The notes: a model not told the origin generated them from the letters alone. Shown: positions 1 through 5,895, counted from the stretch's first letter. The stretch is DNA of 6,085 bases from an uncultured Alphaproteobacteria bacterium (GCA_938003575.1 CALKYG010000014.1:1-6085); one strand, 5' to 3'. Program-made: numbers and translations.

Positions 1-1
1 G

Positions 2-388
2 CATTCGGGCTGCTTCGCATCGACGCTGGCCTGTCCGTTCCCGCCGTCGATCAACCCTGATTATCCTGCCGCGGTGAAGGCGATCCTTGCGGATGCGATC
101 GACGCTGAGCGGCGCATATTCAGGGCCCGGGATTTTTCAAGGACGCCGCCCCCGGGCAGCCCGCCGTCCGCGCTGTTTCTTCACGTCGGCGCTTATGCTT
201 ACAGCCGCGAAAGCCTCCGGCGCTTCGTCGCCGCGCCGCACGGCGTTCGTGAGCAGTCTGAAAGCCTTGAACAATTACGCATCATCGAGATGGGAGAGAC
301 ATTCGCCGTCAGGGTCGTGGAAAAGGCGGCTCGCGGCATCGACACGCAGCAGGATCTCGACGCGGCGCGCCTGCGGTTCGGATGCTGA
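2..388 (+). CDS. kdsB: 3-deoxy-manno-octulosonate cytidylyltransferase (CMP-KDO synthetase), C-terminal part
   Basis: The reading frame is open from the left edge and ends at TGA 386-388, giving about 128 residues, roughly the C-terminal half of a protein usually near 250 residues. KdsB activates KDO with CTP in the cytoplasm for lipopolysaccharide core synthesis. Visible family landmarks, in order: a TLACPF stretch, INPDYPAAVKAIL (family: DPNVVKxVL), FSRTPPP (family: FSRAPIP), the HVGAYAYSRESLRRF block (family: HIGxYAYR), SESLEQLR, and GIDTQQDLDAAR (family: GVDTPEDLE). The order and spacing fit KdsB, but several positions are non-consensus and the segment after FSR is short, so this may be a diverged copy. 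The N-terminal nucleotide-binding part lies outside the window. The gene converges with the minus-strand small gene at 488-577, with a GC-rich inverted repeat between them. Confidence 0.8.
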   Translation, partial: HSGCFASTLACPFPPSINPDYPAAVKAILADAIDAERRIFRARDFSRTPPPGSPPSALFLHVGAYAYSRESLRRFVAAPHGVREQSESLEQLRIIEMGETFAVRVVEKAARGIDTQQDLDAARLRFGC

Positions 389-395
389 ACGGCAA

Positions 396-428
396 GCGGC
401 GCCGAAACTTTATGATGTCCGGCGCCGC
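396..428. terminator. Convergent intergenic GC-rich hairpin, candidate bidirectional terminator
   Basis: A perfect 9-bp inverted repeat, GCGGCGCCG at 396-404 and CGGCGCCGC at 420-428, has a 15-nt loop and lies 8 nt after the kdsB stop codon. Two more A:T pairs can form beyond a single bulged base. It sits between two convergent genes, where a bidirectional terminator would be expected. Neither strand has a clean T-tract after the stem, so the intrinsic-terminator reading is only moderately supported. Confidence 0.45.
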
Positions 429-487
429 CTTCGGTTTATGGTTTCAGTCAGGTGGTTCCTCGCTGGGTGCCGGCGCATGACCGCCGA

Positions 488-577
488 TTACGCGAAAGCG
501 ACGAAGGTGTAGACCACGGGGAAGACCGCGGCGAAAATCAGGGCGGTCGCAGCGGTGATCGAAATCATCTTGGCCAT
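488..577 (-). CDS. Small single-helix membrane protein, 29 aa, unknown function
   Basis: ATG at 577-575 and TAA at 490-488 give 29 residues. The start is set by a strong Shine-Dalgarno, AAGGAG, six bases upstream of the ATG. The product begins MAKMISITAATALIF and ends VVYTFVAFA: one lysine near the N-terminus, then an almost wholly hydrophobic or small-residue stretch with one proline in the middle, long enough to cross the membrane once. It has no acidic residue, no cysteine and no obvious cleavage site, so a membrane peptide is more likely than a secreted one. It is co-oriented with rpoE-chrR and starts 183 bp after the chrR stop; a hairpin between them argues for its own promoter or only partial readthrough. 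A 5-bp hairpin (471-475 / 482-486) overlaps the region just after the stop. I do not recognise the family. The gene call rests on the ribosome binding site and composition. Confidence 0.68.
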   Translation of the reverse strand: MAKMISITAATALIFAAVFPVVYTFVAFA

Positions 578-729
578 TTTTCTCTCCTTTTTCTCGTTGC
601 CGGCGTCGCCGCCGATGCAGTGGAAATAGGGAGGTCATGCGGAAAAGGAATAACCCCCCAGAAGCGGTTCGCCGCATTTTCGACGCGTTTTGTCGATGGC
701 CGGTTGACGGGCTCGTTTCGGCCCGGCGG

Positions 730-749
730 GCGAACGCTTCGGCGCTCGC
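730..749 (-). terminator. Hairpin after chrR, candidate terminator
   Basis: Read on the minus strand, GCGAGCGC-CGAA-GCGTTCGC forms an 8-bp stem (one G.U pair) with a 4-nt loop, starting 11 nt after the chrR stop codon. On the plus strand the same stem carries an A/C mismatch, so it favours the chrR transcript. No U-tract follows, so it could be a Rho-assisted end, an attenuator or an mRNA-stabilising 3' structure. Confidence 0.4.
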
Positions 750-760
750 GCTTGCGTGAC

Positions 761-1435
761 TTAAAGGCCGATAAACGGCTGCACAACGCGGCCGACCAGG
801 GTCTTGAACCTTAACGGAGCGCTGGTCGCGATCAGGCAAATGCAGGCTTCCTCGCCTGTCGCAAGCGGCGAATGCGGGACCGAATCGTCAAGATCGGCGA
901 GGTCGCCGGGTGAAAAATCGCCGACTTCGTACGCATAAGAGCCGCGCAGGATCAGCGTCAGCTCCTCGTCGCCATGAGAATGCTTCGGAATCCGCACGCC
1001 CGGATTGATCTTCAGCAGGCGAAGAACGCCCTTACGGTAGCCTTCCGCGGGGATGATCTGCTGTGCAAGGCCCGGCGCAACCTGGCGCCATTCGATCGCA
1101 TCAACGCCGCGCTTGAGATAGGACGCCAGCGGATGAGCGGCGTCGAGTGCGAAATCGTTCGCCGCGCGTTTCGATGCGGATCCAGCGGCGCGCTCCTGCG
1201 CCCCGGCGCGCGTCCAGAAACTTGCCAGGGCGCTTTCATTCATTGGCGCCGGTTCAACCGATTCGAGGCAGGCGCCGCCCAGCGATTCGAAATCGCGGAC
1301 CGCAAGCCTGCAATCGGCGCACAGGGTCAAATGTGTCGCGATGACGACGCCTCTCGCTTCATCGAGGTTTCCGGCCGCATAAGCGGCGAGGGTTTCGACT
1401 TTCGGATGATGACGTATGTTACTCAACGAGATCAC
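761..1435 (-). CDS. chrR: ChrR-type zinc-binding anti-sigma factor with C-terminal cupin domain
   Basis: Cytoplasmic anti-sigma factor that binds the ECF sigma factor encoded just upstream and releases it in response to singlet oxygen. Numbered from the GTG start (224 aa), the N-terminal anti-sigma domain carries H10, H35, C39 and C42 (H-x24-H-x3-C-x2-C), matching the zinc site of R. sphaeroides ChrR (H6, H31, C35, C38) spacing for spacing. The C-terminal cupin has H152, H154, E158 and H188, again matching ChrR's second zinc site (H141, H143, E147, H177). A CxC pair (C198, C200) sits where ChrR has C187/C189. Nothing suggests inactivation. The start is uncertain: GTG 1435 has AAGGA five to six bases upstream; TTG 1438 is too close to it; TTG 1426 follows GGTGATC, a good anti-16S match, and gives a length nearer R. 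sphaeroides ChrR. All overlap the sigma stop, implying translational coupling. Confidence 0.93.
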   Translation of the reverse strand: MISLSNIRHHPKVETLAAYAAGNLDEARGVVIATHLTLCADCRLAVRDFESLGGACLESVEPAPMNESALASFWTRAGAQERAAGSASKRAANDFALDAAHPLASYLKRGVDAIEWRQVAPGLAQQIIPAEGYRKGVLRLLKINPGVRIPKHSHGDEELTLILRGSYAYEVGDFSPGDLADLDDSVPHSPLATGEEACICLIATSAPLRFKTLVGRVVQPFIGL

Positions 1436-2030
1436 CAAGATCCTTTCTTATCTTTTCAAACGCGAGCCTCAGGCGCGATTTGACGGTGCCAAGCGCAAGG
1501 TCAAGCCGCTCGGCGATTTCAGAGTGGGTCAGGTCTTCGACAAAATGCAGGTGCACAACCTCGTATTGCGCCGGCGGCAGCGCGGCGAACGCCGCCTTGA
1601 TCCGCTCGTCGCGCGCCGCTACGTCGATCCTGGCGTCGGCCAGCGGCTCATGTTCGGGCAAAAGCGTCGGCTCGTCGGGGTCAAGCGCCGGCTTGGCCGC
1701 CCGGCGGGCGGCGTCGATCCTGAGGTTGCGGGCGATCGTGAAGATCCAGGTCGACGCCGAGGCCTTCGCGGGGTCGAAAAGCTTCGCCTTGCGCCAGACC
1801 CGCAGCATGGCCTCCTGGGCGAGATCGTCCGCGAGATCGGCGGCCGCGCCGATTTTCATCAAATAGCCTTTGATGCGGGGAGCGAAAAAGCCGAACAGCG
1901 TATCGAACGCATCGCGATCGCCGTCTGCCGCAACTTTCGCAAGGAGCGCAGTCATTTCGTCGGCGGCCGCGTTCCCCGGGACGCGCGAATGGCTTTGGAA
2001 GGTCATTTTTCTGGCGAGGGCCCTGTACAT
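1419..2030 (-). CDS. rpoE: ECF sigma factor, ECF11 (RpoE/ChrR) type
   Basis: RNA polymerase sigma factor of the ECF class, 203 residues from the chosen start. Region 2 covers about residues 40-110, with LFGFFAPRIKGYLMK, the DLAQEAMLRVWRKA helix and the STWIFTIARNLRID segment typical of RpoE from photo-oxidative stress systems. Region 4 covers about 142-195, with LPPAQYEVVHLHFVEDLTHSEIAERL and GTVKSRLRLAFEKIR as the helix-turn-helix for the -35 element. No extra C-terminal domain is present. ATG 2030 is preferred because AAGGA lies seven bases upstream (2042-2038) and a TGATCC-type promoter would start transcription near 2049. A TTG at 2051 would therefore lie at or above the mRNA start, while ATG 2006 and 1956 lack a comparable ribosome site. 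The anti-sigma gene overlaps its 3' end. By family knowledge it drives the singlet-oxygen response and its own operon. Confidence 0.93.
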   Translation of the reverse strand: MYRALARKMTFQSHSRVPGNAAADEMTALLAKVAADGDRDAFDTLFGFFAPRIKGYLMKIGAAADLADDLAQEAMLRVWRKAKLFDPAKASASTWIFTIARNLRIDAARRAAKPALDPDEPTLLPEHEPLADARIDVAARDERIKAAFAALPPAQYEVVHLHFVEDLTHSEIAERLDLALGTVKSRLRLAFEKIRKDLGDLVE

Positions 2031-2055
2031 GCCGCCATCCTTTTCGCTCAAGCAG

Positions 2056-2083
2056 AGATACGATCAGGATCGGGCTTGGATCA
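2056..2083 (-). promoter_or_regulatory. Candidate RpoE-dependent (autoregulatory) promoter of rpoE-chrR
   Basis: On the minus strand TGATCC (2083-2078) is followed after 17 bases by TATCT (2060-2056, preceded by CG). TGATCC is the known -35 element of R. sphaeroides RpoE promoters, whose -10 is near TAAGA with similar spacing; the -10 here is imperfect. The predicted transcript starts around 2049, leaving a roughly 20-nt leader holding the AAGGA before ATG 2030. A second GATCC lies 11 bp inside the spacer. Autoregulation is the usual arrangement for this family. Confidence 0.55.
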
Positions 2084-2114
2084 CTTTCCGCCATCCTAAC
2101 GAACGCGGAAGCGT

Positions 2115-2143
2115 TAATCCATCACGCGACGGACGCCGTATCA
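2115..2143 (+). promoter_or_regulatory. Candidate RpoE-type promoter of the FAD protein / DUF1365 operon
   Basis: TAATCC (2115-2120) is followed after 18 bases by TATCA (2139-2143, preceded by CG). This resembles the divergent rpoE promoter element (TGATCC ... CGTATCT), with one change in the -35 and one extra spacer base. Transcription would begin near 2150, about 20 nt ahead of the AAGGA site for the gene at 2183. Support is the likeness to the neighbouring promoter and the known RpoE dependence of homologous genes; the -35 deviates at a position thought to matter, so confidence is modest. Confidence 0.35.
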
Positions 2144-2182
2144 AAGGGCCGCCGGATTTCCGGCCTCAGTAAGGAATTTTGC

Positions 2183-3547
2183 ATGCCGTTTGAAGGAAAC
2201 GGCCTTCGGGCCGTGAATGGAGAGCCGGCCGACCGGCTGCGGATCGCCGTGATCGGCAGCGGGATCTCCGGCCTGTCGGCCGCCTGGCTCCTGTCTGGAC
2301 GCAACGACGTTGTCGTTTATGAACGCGATTTTCGGCTCGGCGGGCACGCCAATACGGTCGACGTGCCGGTCAGCGGCGCGGTGACGCCCGTCGACGCAGG
2401 ATTTATTGTCTTCAACAAACCCAATTATCCGAACCTGACGGCGTTGTTCGACCGCCTTGGCGTCGAGCTTGAAGGCACCGACATGTCGTTCGGCGCATCG
2501 CTCGACTGCGGGAAGGTCGAGTACTCGGGCGACGGCCTGTCAGCCCTATTCGCCCGCCGCCGGAGCATCGCGTCACCGTCGCATTGGGCGATGCTGTCCG
2601 ATATTGTCCGTTTCAACCGAGAGGCGAAGGCGGCGCTCTCACTTGGTCTCAGCGAAGAGGCGACTCTTGGCGACTTCATCGCCGATCGCCGATTTTCAAA
2701 AGCCTTTGTCACGAGATTTCTCGAACCGATGGCGGCGGCGATCTGGTCGACGCCCTCGCTCCGGATCCTCGATTACCCGGCCGCGTCGCTTTTCCGCTTC
2801 TATGCGAACCATGGCCTCTTGCAGACGTCGAACCAGCCGAAATGGAGCACGGTCAAAGGCGGGTCAAAGGTTTATGTCGAGAGAATCTCCGCAGGCTTCC
2901 GGCGCCACGCCCGTCTCGGCGTCGGCGTCGCTGAAATCGAGCGGACCGAGAACCGCGTTCGCGTGGTCGATGAGAACGGGGCGGTTGACGTGTTTGACGC
3001 CGTCGTCGTCGCGACCCATGCGGACCGCGCGCTCGCCATGCTGAAGAACCCCACCGGGCGCGAGCGTGCGATTCTCGGCGCGTTCAGGTACCAGTCGAAC
3101 CGCGCCGTCGTCCACTTCGACAGATCGCACATGCCGAAGCGGCGCGCGGCCTGGGCGAGCTGGAATTACCTCGGCGGCGACAACGCGGCCTCAGTCACTT
3201 ACTGGATGAACCGGCTGCAAAACCTCGATTGCGGCCGCGACGTTTTCGTGACGCTGAATCCGGCCGCCGAGATCCGCGGCGACGACGTGGTCGCCACATT
3301 CGATTACGATCATCCGATGTTCGACGTCGCCGCCTGCCGCGCGCAGAAGGAGCTCTGGTCGCTTCAGGGCGTCGGCGGCGTCTGGTATTGCGGCGCGCAT
3401 TTCGGCAGCGGATTTCATGAAGATGGATTGCAGGCCGGATTGGCGGTCGCCGAAGACCTCGGCGGGGTTCGCCGTCCGTGGACGGTGGAGAACGAGTCTT
3501 CCCGAATCTGGCGGCGTCAGCCCGCGATCGCGATGGCGGCGGAATGA
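2183..3547 (+). CDS. FAD-dependent amine-oxidase-like protein (COG2907 type; UfaD / RSP_1091-like)
   Basis: A 454-residue flavoprotein. An N-terminal Rossmann motif (IAVIGSGISGLSAAWLL, GxGxxG at residues 25-30, with E47 ending the second strand) binds FAD, followed by RLGGHANTVDV as in amine oxidase / phytoene-desaturase-like enzymes. The C-terminal FAD segment (WYCGAHFGSGFHEDGLQAG, about residues 399-417) is typical of COG2907. No signal peptide or clear membrane helix is visible, so a cytoplasmic or membrane-associated enzyme is likely. The ATG at 2183 follows AAGGA (2171-2175) at seven bases; GTG 2213 is a weaker alternative. The stop overlaps the next start as ATGA, so the two are probably translated together. 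Homologues in R. sphaeroides are RpoE-controlled and are implicated in ChrR turnover and desaturation of methylated fatty acids towards furan fatty acids. Assignment to that role rests on family resemblance and the adjacent rpoE-chrR. Confidence 0.85.
   Translation: MPFEGNGLRAVNGEPADRLRIAVIGSGISGLSAAWLLSGRNDVVVYERDFRLGGHANTVDVPVSGAVTPVDAGFIVFNKPNYPNLTALFDRLGVELEGTDMSFGASLDCGKVEYSGDGLSALFARRRSIASPSHWAMLSDIVRFNREAKAALSLGLSEEATLGDFIADRRFSKAFVTRFLEPMAAAIWSTPSLRILDYPAASLFRFYANHGLLQTSNQPKWSTVKGGSKVYVERISAGFRRHARLGVGVAEIERTENRVRVVDENGAVDVFDAVVVATHADRALAMLKNPTGRERAILGAFRYQSNRAVVHFDRSHMPKRRAAWASWNYLGGDNAASVTYWMNRLQNLDCGRDVFVTLNPAAEIRGDDVVATFDYDHPMFDVAACRAQKELWSLQGVGGVWYCGAHFGSGFHEDGLQAGLAVAEDLGGVRRPWTVENESSRIWRRQPAIAMAAE
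2199..2214 (+). other. Perfect UUCG-capped hairpin inside the 5' coding region
   Basis: ACGGCC-TTCG-GGCCGT is a perfect 6-bp, GC-rich stem closed by a UUCG tetraloop, 16 nt into the FAD-protein gene (codons 6-11). A smaller hairpin (GCCGG-ATTT-CCGGC, 2151-2164) lies just upstream of the ribosome site. No T-tract follows, so intrinsic termination is unlikely. It could slow early translation or affect mRNA stability, or be a by-product of GC-rich codon use. Confidence 0.5.
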
Positions 3548-4305
3548 CCAATCCTGCGCATATTTACGAGGGCGTCGTCTCGCACACGCGCTTGCGGCCC
3601 GCACAACACAGCTTCTCGTATCGCGTCTTCTCGCTTCTGATCGACATCGACCGGATAGACGAGGCGGCGCAATCGCTGAAATTATTCTCAAGGAACAGGT
3701 TCAATATCTTTTCCTTCAATGACGCGGATCACGGAGACGGAGGGCAGTCGCCCCTGCCGGCCTACGTGCGCGCTTTGCTATGGGGCGGGGGATTTCGCGG
3801 CGACGGTCCGATCCATCTGCTCTGCTATCCTCGGATCCTCGGTTATGTGTTCAACCCGCTTTCCGTCTATTACTGCCATGATGCGAGCGGCCGCCTTGAA
3901 GCGGTGCTCTATGAGGTGCGCAATACGTTCGGCGAGACGCACCATTACCTGCTTGCGGCGGAAGGCGACGGACGGCGCGTTCGCCATTCAGCCCAAAAGG
4001 CCTTTTACGTATCGCCGTTCATGGACATGGACCAGAGATACGATTTCGATCTCAATGAGCCGGATGAGCGGATAACACTGGCCATCCGTCAGCATGACCG
4101 GGAGGGTCTGATATTCACCGCCTCATTCGCGGGGGAGCGGCGCATGATGACGGACAAGGCGCTTGCCGCCGCATTTTTCCGGTACCCGCTGATGACGCTC
4201 AAGGTCATTGTCGCGATACACTGGGAGGCGGCGCGGCTCTTCGCCAAGGGGCTCCGGCTCCGCAGGCGTCAAAAGCGGCCGGCCAGTCTCGTCCGCGTCT
4301 CCTAG
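3544..4305 (+). CDS. DUF1365 family protein (RSP_1090-like), partner of the FAD protein
   Basis: A 253-residue DUF1365 protein, a usual length for the family. Family hallmarks are present in order: IYEGVVSHTRLRPAQHSFSY (about 7-26), YPRILGYVFNPLSVYYC (95-111), EVRNTFGETHHY (124-135) and KAFYVSPFMDMD (152-163). The C-terminal helix (FRYPLMTLKVIVAIHWEAARLF, about 212-233, interrupted by charged residues) ends in a strongly basic tail, suggesting contact with the membrane surface. The start is ATG 3544, overlapping the stop of the FAD gene as ATGA; an upstream GTG (3478) would overlap that gene by 70 bp without reason. DUF1365 and COG2907 proteins are habitual partners, often with a cyclopropane-fatty-acid-synthase-like methyltransferase that is absent here. 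The biochemical activity is not evident from sequence; a role in fatty-acid modification under singlet-oxygen stress is inferred from neighbours and from R. sphaeroides. Confidence 0.88.
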   Translation: MTNPAHIYEGVVSHTRLRPAQHSFSYRVFSLLIDIDRIDEAAQSLKLFSRNRFNIFSFNDADHGDGGQSPLPAYVRALLWGGGFRGDGPIHLLCYPRILGYVFNPLSVYYCHDASGRLEAVLYEVRNTFGETHHYLLAAEGDGRRVRHSAQKAFYVSPFMDMDQRYDFDLNEPDERITLAIRQHDREGLIFTASFAGERRMMTDKALAAAFFRYPLMTLKVIVAIHWEAARLFAKGLRLRRRQKRPASLVRVS

Positions 4306-4343
4306 CGTGATCGAATTTGTCACGGTCCGCCCTGAGCCCAATT

Positions 4344-4373
4344 GACCAAGTGGACCTTTTCGCGCGTTTGGTC
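4344..4373. promoter_or_regulatory. Possible operator dyad upstream of scoA
   Basis: GACCAA (4344-4349) and TTGGTC (4368-4373) form a perfect 6-bp dyad with an 18-bp centre in the 98-bp gap before scoA; a TTGACC at 4342-4347 overlaps the left arm. This could be a regulator site over a promoter, but a 6-bp dyad can arise by chance and no convincing -10 element follows. Confidence 0.25.
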
Positions 4374-4403
4374 TAACGACTGTCGCCGCGACGAGGAGGT
4401 CTC

Positions 4404-5108
4404 ATGGACAAGATTCGCAAGGACGCAAAAACCGCTCTTGAAGGCGTGTTGTTCGACGGGATGACGATCATGGCCGGAGGTTTCGGCCTTTGCGGCATCC
4501 CTGAAAACCTGATCCTCGCGGTCCGCGATTCGGGCGTCAAGAATCTTACCGTCATTTCGAATAACGCCGGCGTCGATGGGTTCGGCCTCGGCATGCTGCT
4601 CAATTCGCGGCAGGTGAAAAAGATGATCTCGTCATATGTCGGCGAGAACAAGGAGTTCGAACGGCAATATCTTTCCGGCGAGCTTGAGCTTGAGTTTAAT
4701 CCGCAAGGAACGCTCGCCGAACGGTGCCGCGCCGGCGGCGCCGGCATACCGGCATTCTATACTAAGACGGGAGTAGGCACGCTGATCGCCGAAGGCAAGG
4801 AGCACAAGGTTTTCAACGGCGAGACCTATATCATGGAGACGGGCCTCGTCGCCGATCTTTCGATCGTCAAGGCGTGGAAGGGCGACGCCGAAGGCAACCT
4901 CATCTATCGGAAGACGGCGCGCAATTTCAATCCGATGATGGCTTCGGCGGGCAGGGTCACCGTCGCGGAGGTCGAGGAGCTCGTTCCGACCGGCGATCTC
5001 GACCCGGACCAGATCCATACGCCCGGAATATTCGTTCAGCGGATCGTCAAGGGAACCTTCGAGAAGCGGATCGAACAGCGCACCGTCCGCCAAAGGGAGA
5101 ATGCGTAA
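4404..5108 (+). CDS. scoA: 3-oxoacid (succinyl-CoA:acetoacetate) CoA-transferase subunit A
   Basis: The alpha subunit (234 aa) of a class I CoA-transferase that moves CoA from succinyl-CoA to acetoacetate or a related 3-oxoacid, feeding ketone-body or PHB-derived carbon into central metabolism; cytoplasmic. The glycine-rich signature [12 protein letters not shown] is at residues 25-36, followed by [14 protein letters not shown] (50-63), the [19 protein letters not shown] segment (about 107-125) and the C-terminal PGIFVQRI block. Length and order match the SCOT A-subunit family. AGGAGG (4394-4399) lies four bases before the ATG. The stop overlaps the scoB start by one base (TAATG), so the subunits are translationally coupled. 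Substrate choice (acetoacetate versus 3-oxoadipate) cannot be proved from sequence, but the overall match is to the SCOT branch rather than PcaI. Confidence 0.93.
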   Translation: MDKIRKDAKTALEGVLFDGMTIMAGGFGLCGIPENLILAVRDSGVKNLTVISNNAGVDGFGLGMLLNSRQVKKMISSYVGENKEFERQYLSGELELEFNPQGTLAERCRAGGAGIPAFYTKTGVGTLIAEGKEHKVFNGETYIMETGLVADLSIVKAWKGDAEGNLIYRKTARNFNPMMASAGRVTVAEVEELVPTGDLDPDQIHTPGIFVQRIVKGTFEKRIEQRTVRQRENA

Positions 5109-5752
5109 TGGCCTGGGACAGGAACCAGATGGCTGCCCGCGCCGCCAAGGAGCTGAAAGACGGATTCTACGTCAATCTCGGCATCGGCATTCCGACGCTT
5201 GTCGCCAATTACATCCCGAAGGGCGTCGACGTCACGCTGCAATCGGAAAACGGAATGCTCGGCATGGGCCCGTTTCCCTATGAAGATGAGGTCGACCCGG
5301 ATCTCATCAACGCAGGCAAGCAGACGATCACGGAGCTGGATCGAACTTCCTATTTCTCCTCCGCCGACTCCTTCGGGATGATACGCGGCGGGCATATCGA
5401 CCTTTCGATTCTCGGTGCGATGGAGGTCTCGGAAACCGGCGATCTCGCGAATTGGATGATCCCCGGAAAAATGGTCAAGGGAATGGGCGGCGCGATGGAT
5501 CTCGTCGCCGGGGTCAAGCGCGTCGTCGTCGTCATGGATCACGCTTCGAAGGCCGGCGAGCCGAAACTCCTCCACAAATGCTCGCTGCCGCTGACAGGGG
5601 CGCAAGTCGTCGACATGGTCATCACCAATCTCGGCGTCTTCGAAGTCGAGCGCGGCAAGGGCATGACCCTTGTCGAACTCGCAGACGGAGTGAGCGTCGA
5701 CGACGTGAGGGCGCAAACGGAAGCGGACTTCACGGTCGCGCTGAAAAGCTGA
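5108..5752 (+). CDS. scoB: 3-oxoacid (succinyl-CoA:acetoacetate) CoA-transferase subunit B
   Basis: The beta subunit (214 aa), which carries the catalytic residue. The SENG motif ([11 protein letters not shown]) places the glutamate that forms the enzyme-CoA thioester at E47. Upstream, [19 protein letters not shown] (19-37) is the family glycine loop; downstream, [20 protein letters not shown] and [15 protein letters not shown] are typical of the subunit. The length is normal and nothing is missing. The ATG at 5108 shares one base with the scoA stop and is served by AGGGAG (5094-5099) eight bases upstream, inside scoA. It must pair with subunit A for activity. Confidence 0.94.
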   Translation: MAWDRNQMAARAAKELKDGFYVNLGIGIPTLVANYIPKGVDVTLQSENGMLGMGPFPYEDEVDPDLINAGKQTITELDRTSYFSSADSFGMIRGGHIDLSILGAMEVSETGDLANWMIPGKMVKGMGGAMDLVAGVKRVVVVMDHASKAGEPKLLHKCSLPLTGAQVVDMVITNLGVFEVERGKGMTLVELADGVSVDDVRAQTEADFTVALKS

Positions 5753-5804
5753 CGCCGTCGCCGGCCGCGTTCTGCAATTTTGATGCGCCGGACAGCAGGA
5801 ACCG

Positions 5805-5843
5805 GGCCGCGATGCGGACGCCGCCCCAAAGCGGTTGGCGGCC
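5805..5843 (+). terminator. Weak GC-rich inverted repeat after scoB
   Basis: GGCCGC (5805-5810) can pair with GCGGCC (5838-5843); alternatively GCCGCC (5820-5825) pairs with GGCGGC (5837-5842) around an 11-nt loop. A run of five T residues comes about 20 nt later (5863-5867), too far for a standard intrinsic terminator. It is the best stop signal visible between scoB and uppP. Confidence 0.25.
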
Positions 5844-5867
5844 GTGAATGCGATAATGCGGATTTTT

Positions 5868-5895
5868 AACCGGTTGTCGGTATCCGGGAACCGGT
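5868..5895. repeat. AACCGGT repeats with nested dyad upstream of uppP
   Basis: AACCGGT occurs at 5868-5874 and 5889-5895, exactly 21 bp apart (about two helical turns), and a partial AACCG follows at 5898-5902. Because AACCGGTT is itself a palindrome, the copies also form a 7-bp inverted repeat (ACCGGTT / AACCGGT) around CGG-TAT-CCG. This can be a paired operator or an RNA hairpin in the uppP leader. The regulator is unknown. Confidence 0.4.

Noticed and set aside
647..654. GGAATAAC, resembling the -35 of an EcfG general-stress promoter
   Set aside because: No CGTT element at the needed spacing, and the plus-strand direction would only run antisense into chrR.
680..696. TCGAC-N7-GTCGA dyad upstream of the 29-aa gene
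   Set aside because: A 5-bp dyad in GC-rich DNA is expected by chance and no promoter elements accompany it.
974..1483. 169-codon plus-strand ORF opposite chrR
   Set aside because: Antisense to a gene with every expected metal ligand; no independent support.
2031..2051. TTG start extending the sigma factor by seven residues
   Set aside because: It would sit at or above the predicted transcript start, and ATG 2030 has a well-spaced AAGGA.
1416..2099. 227-codon plus-strand ORF opposite the sigma factor
   Set aside because: It is antisense to a clear ECF sigma gene, is arginine/glycine-rich low-complexity translation, and shows no family features; a typical GC-rich shadow.
3478..3543. Upstream GTG extension of the DUF1365 gene
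   Set aside because: It would overlap the FAD gene by 70 bp, adds non-family residues and lacks a ribosome site; ATG 3544 gives the standard N-terminus and an ATGA overlap.
4307..4325. CGTGA / TCACG hairpin after the DUF1365 gene
   Set aside because: Only a 5-bp stem with a 9-nt loop and no T-tract; too weak to call a terminator.
5036..5716. 226-codon minus-strand ORF opposite scoB
   Set aside because: Antisense shadow of an unmistakable CoA-transferase subunit; rich in D/H/R with no domain-like pattern.
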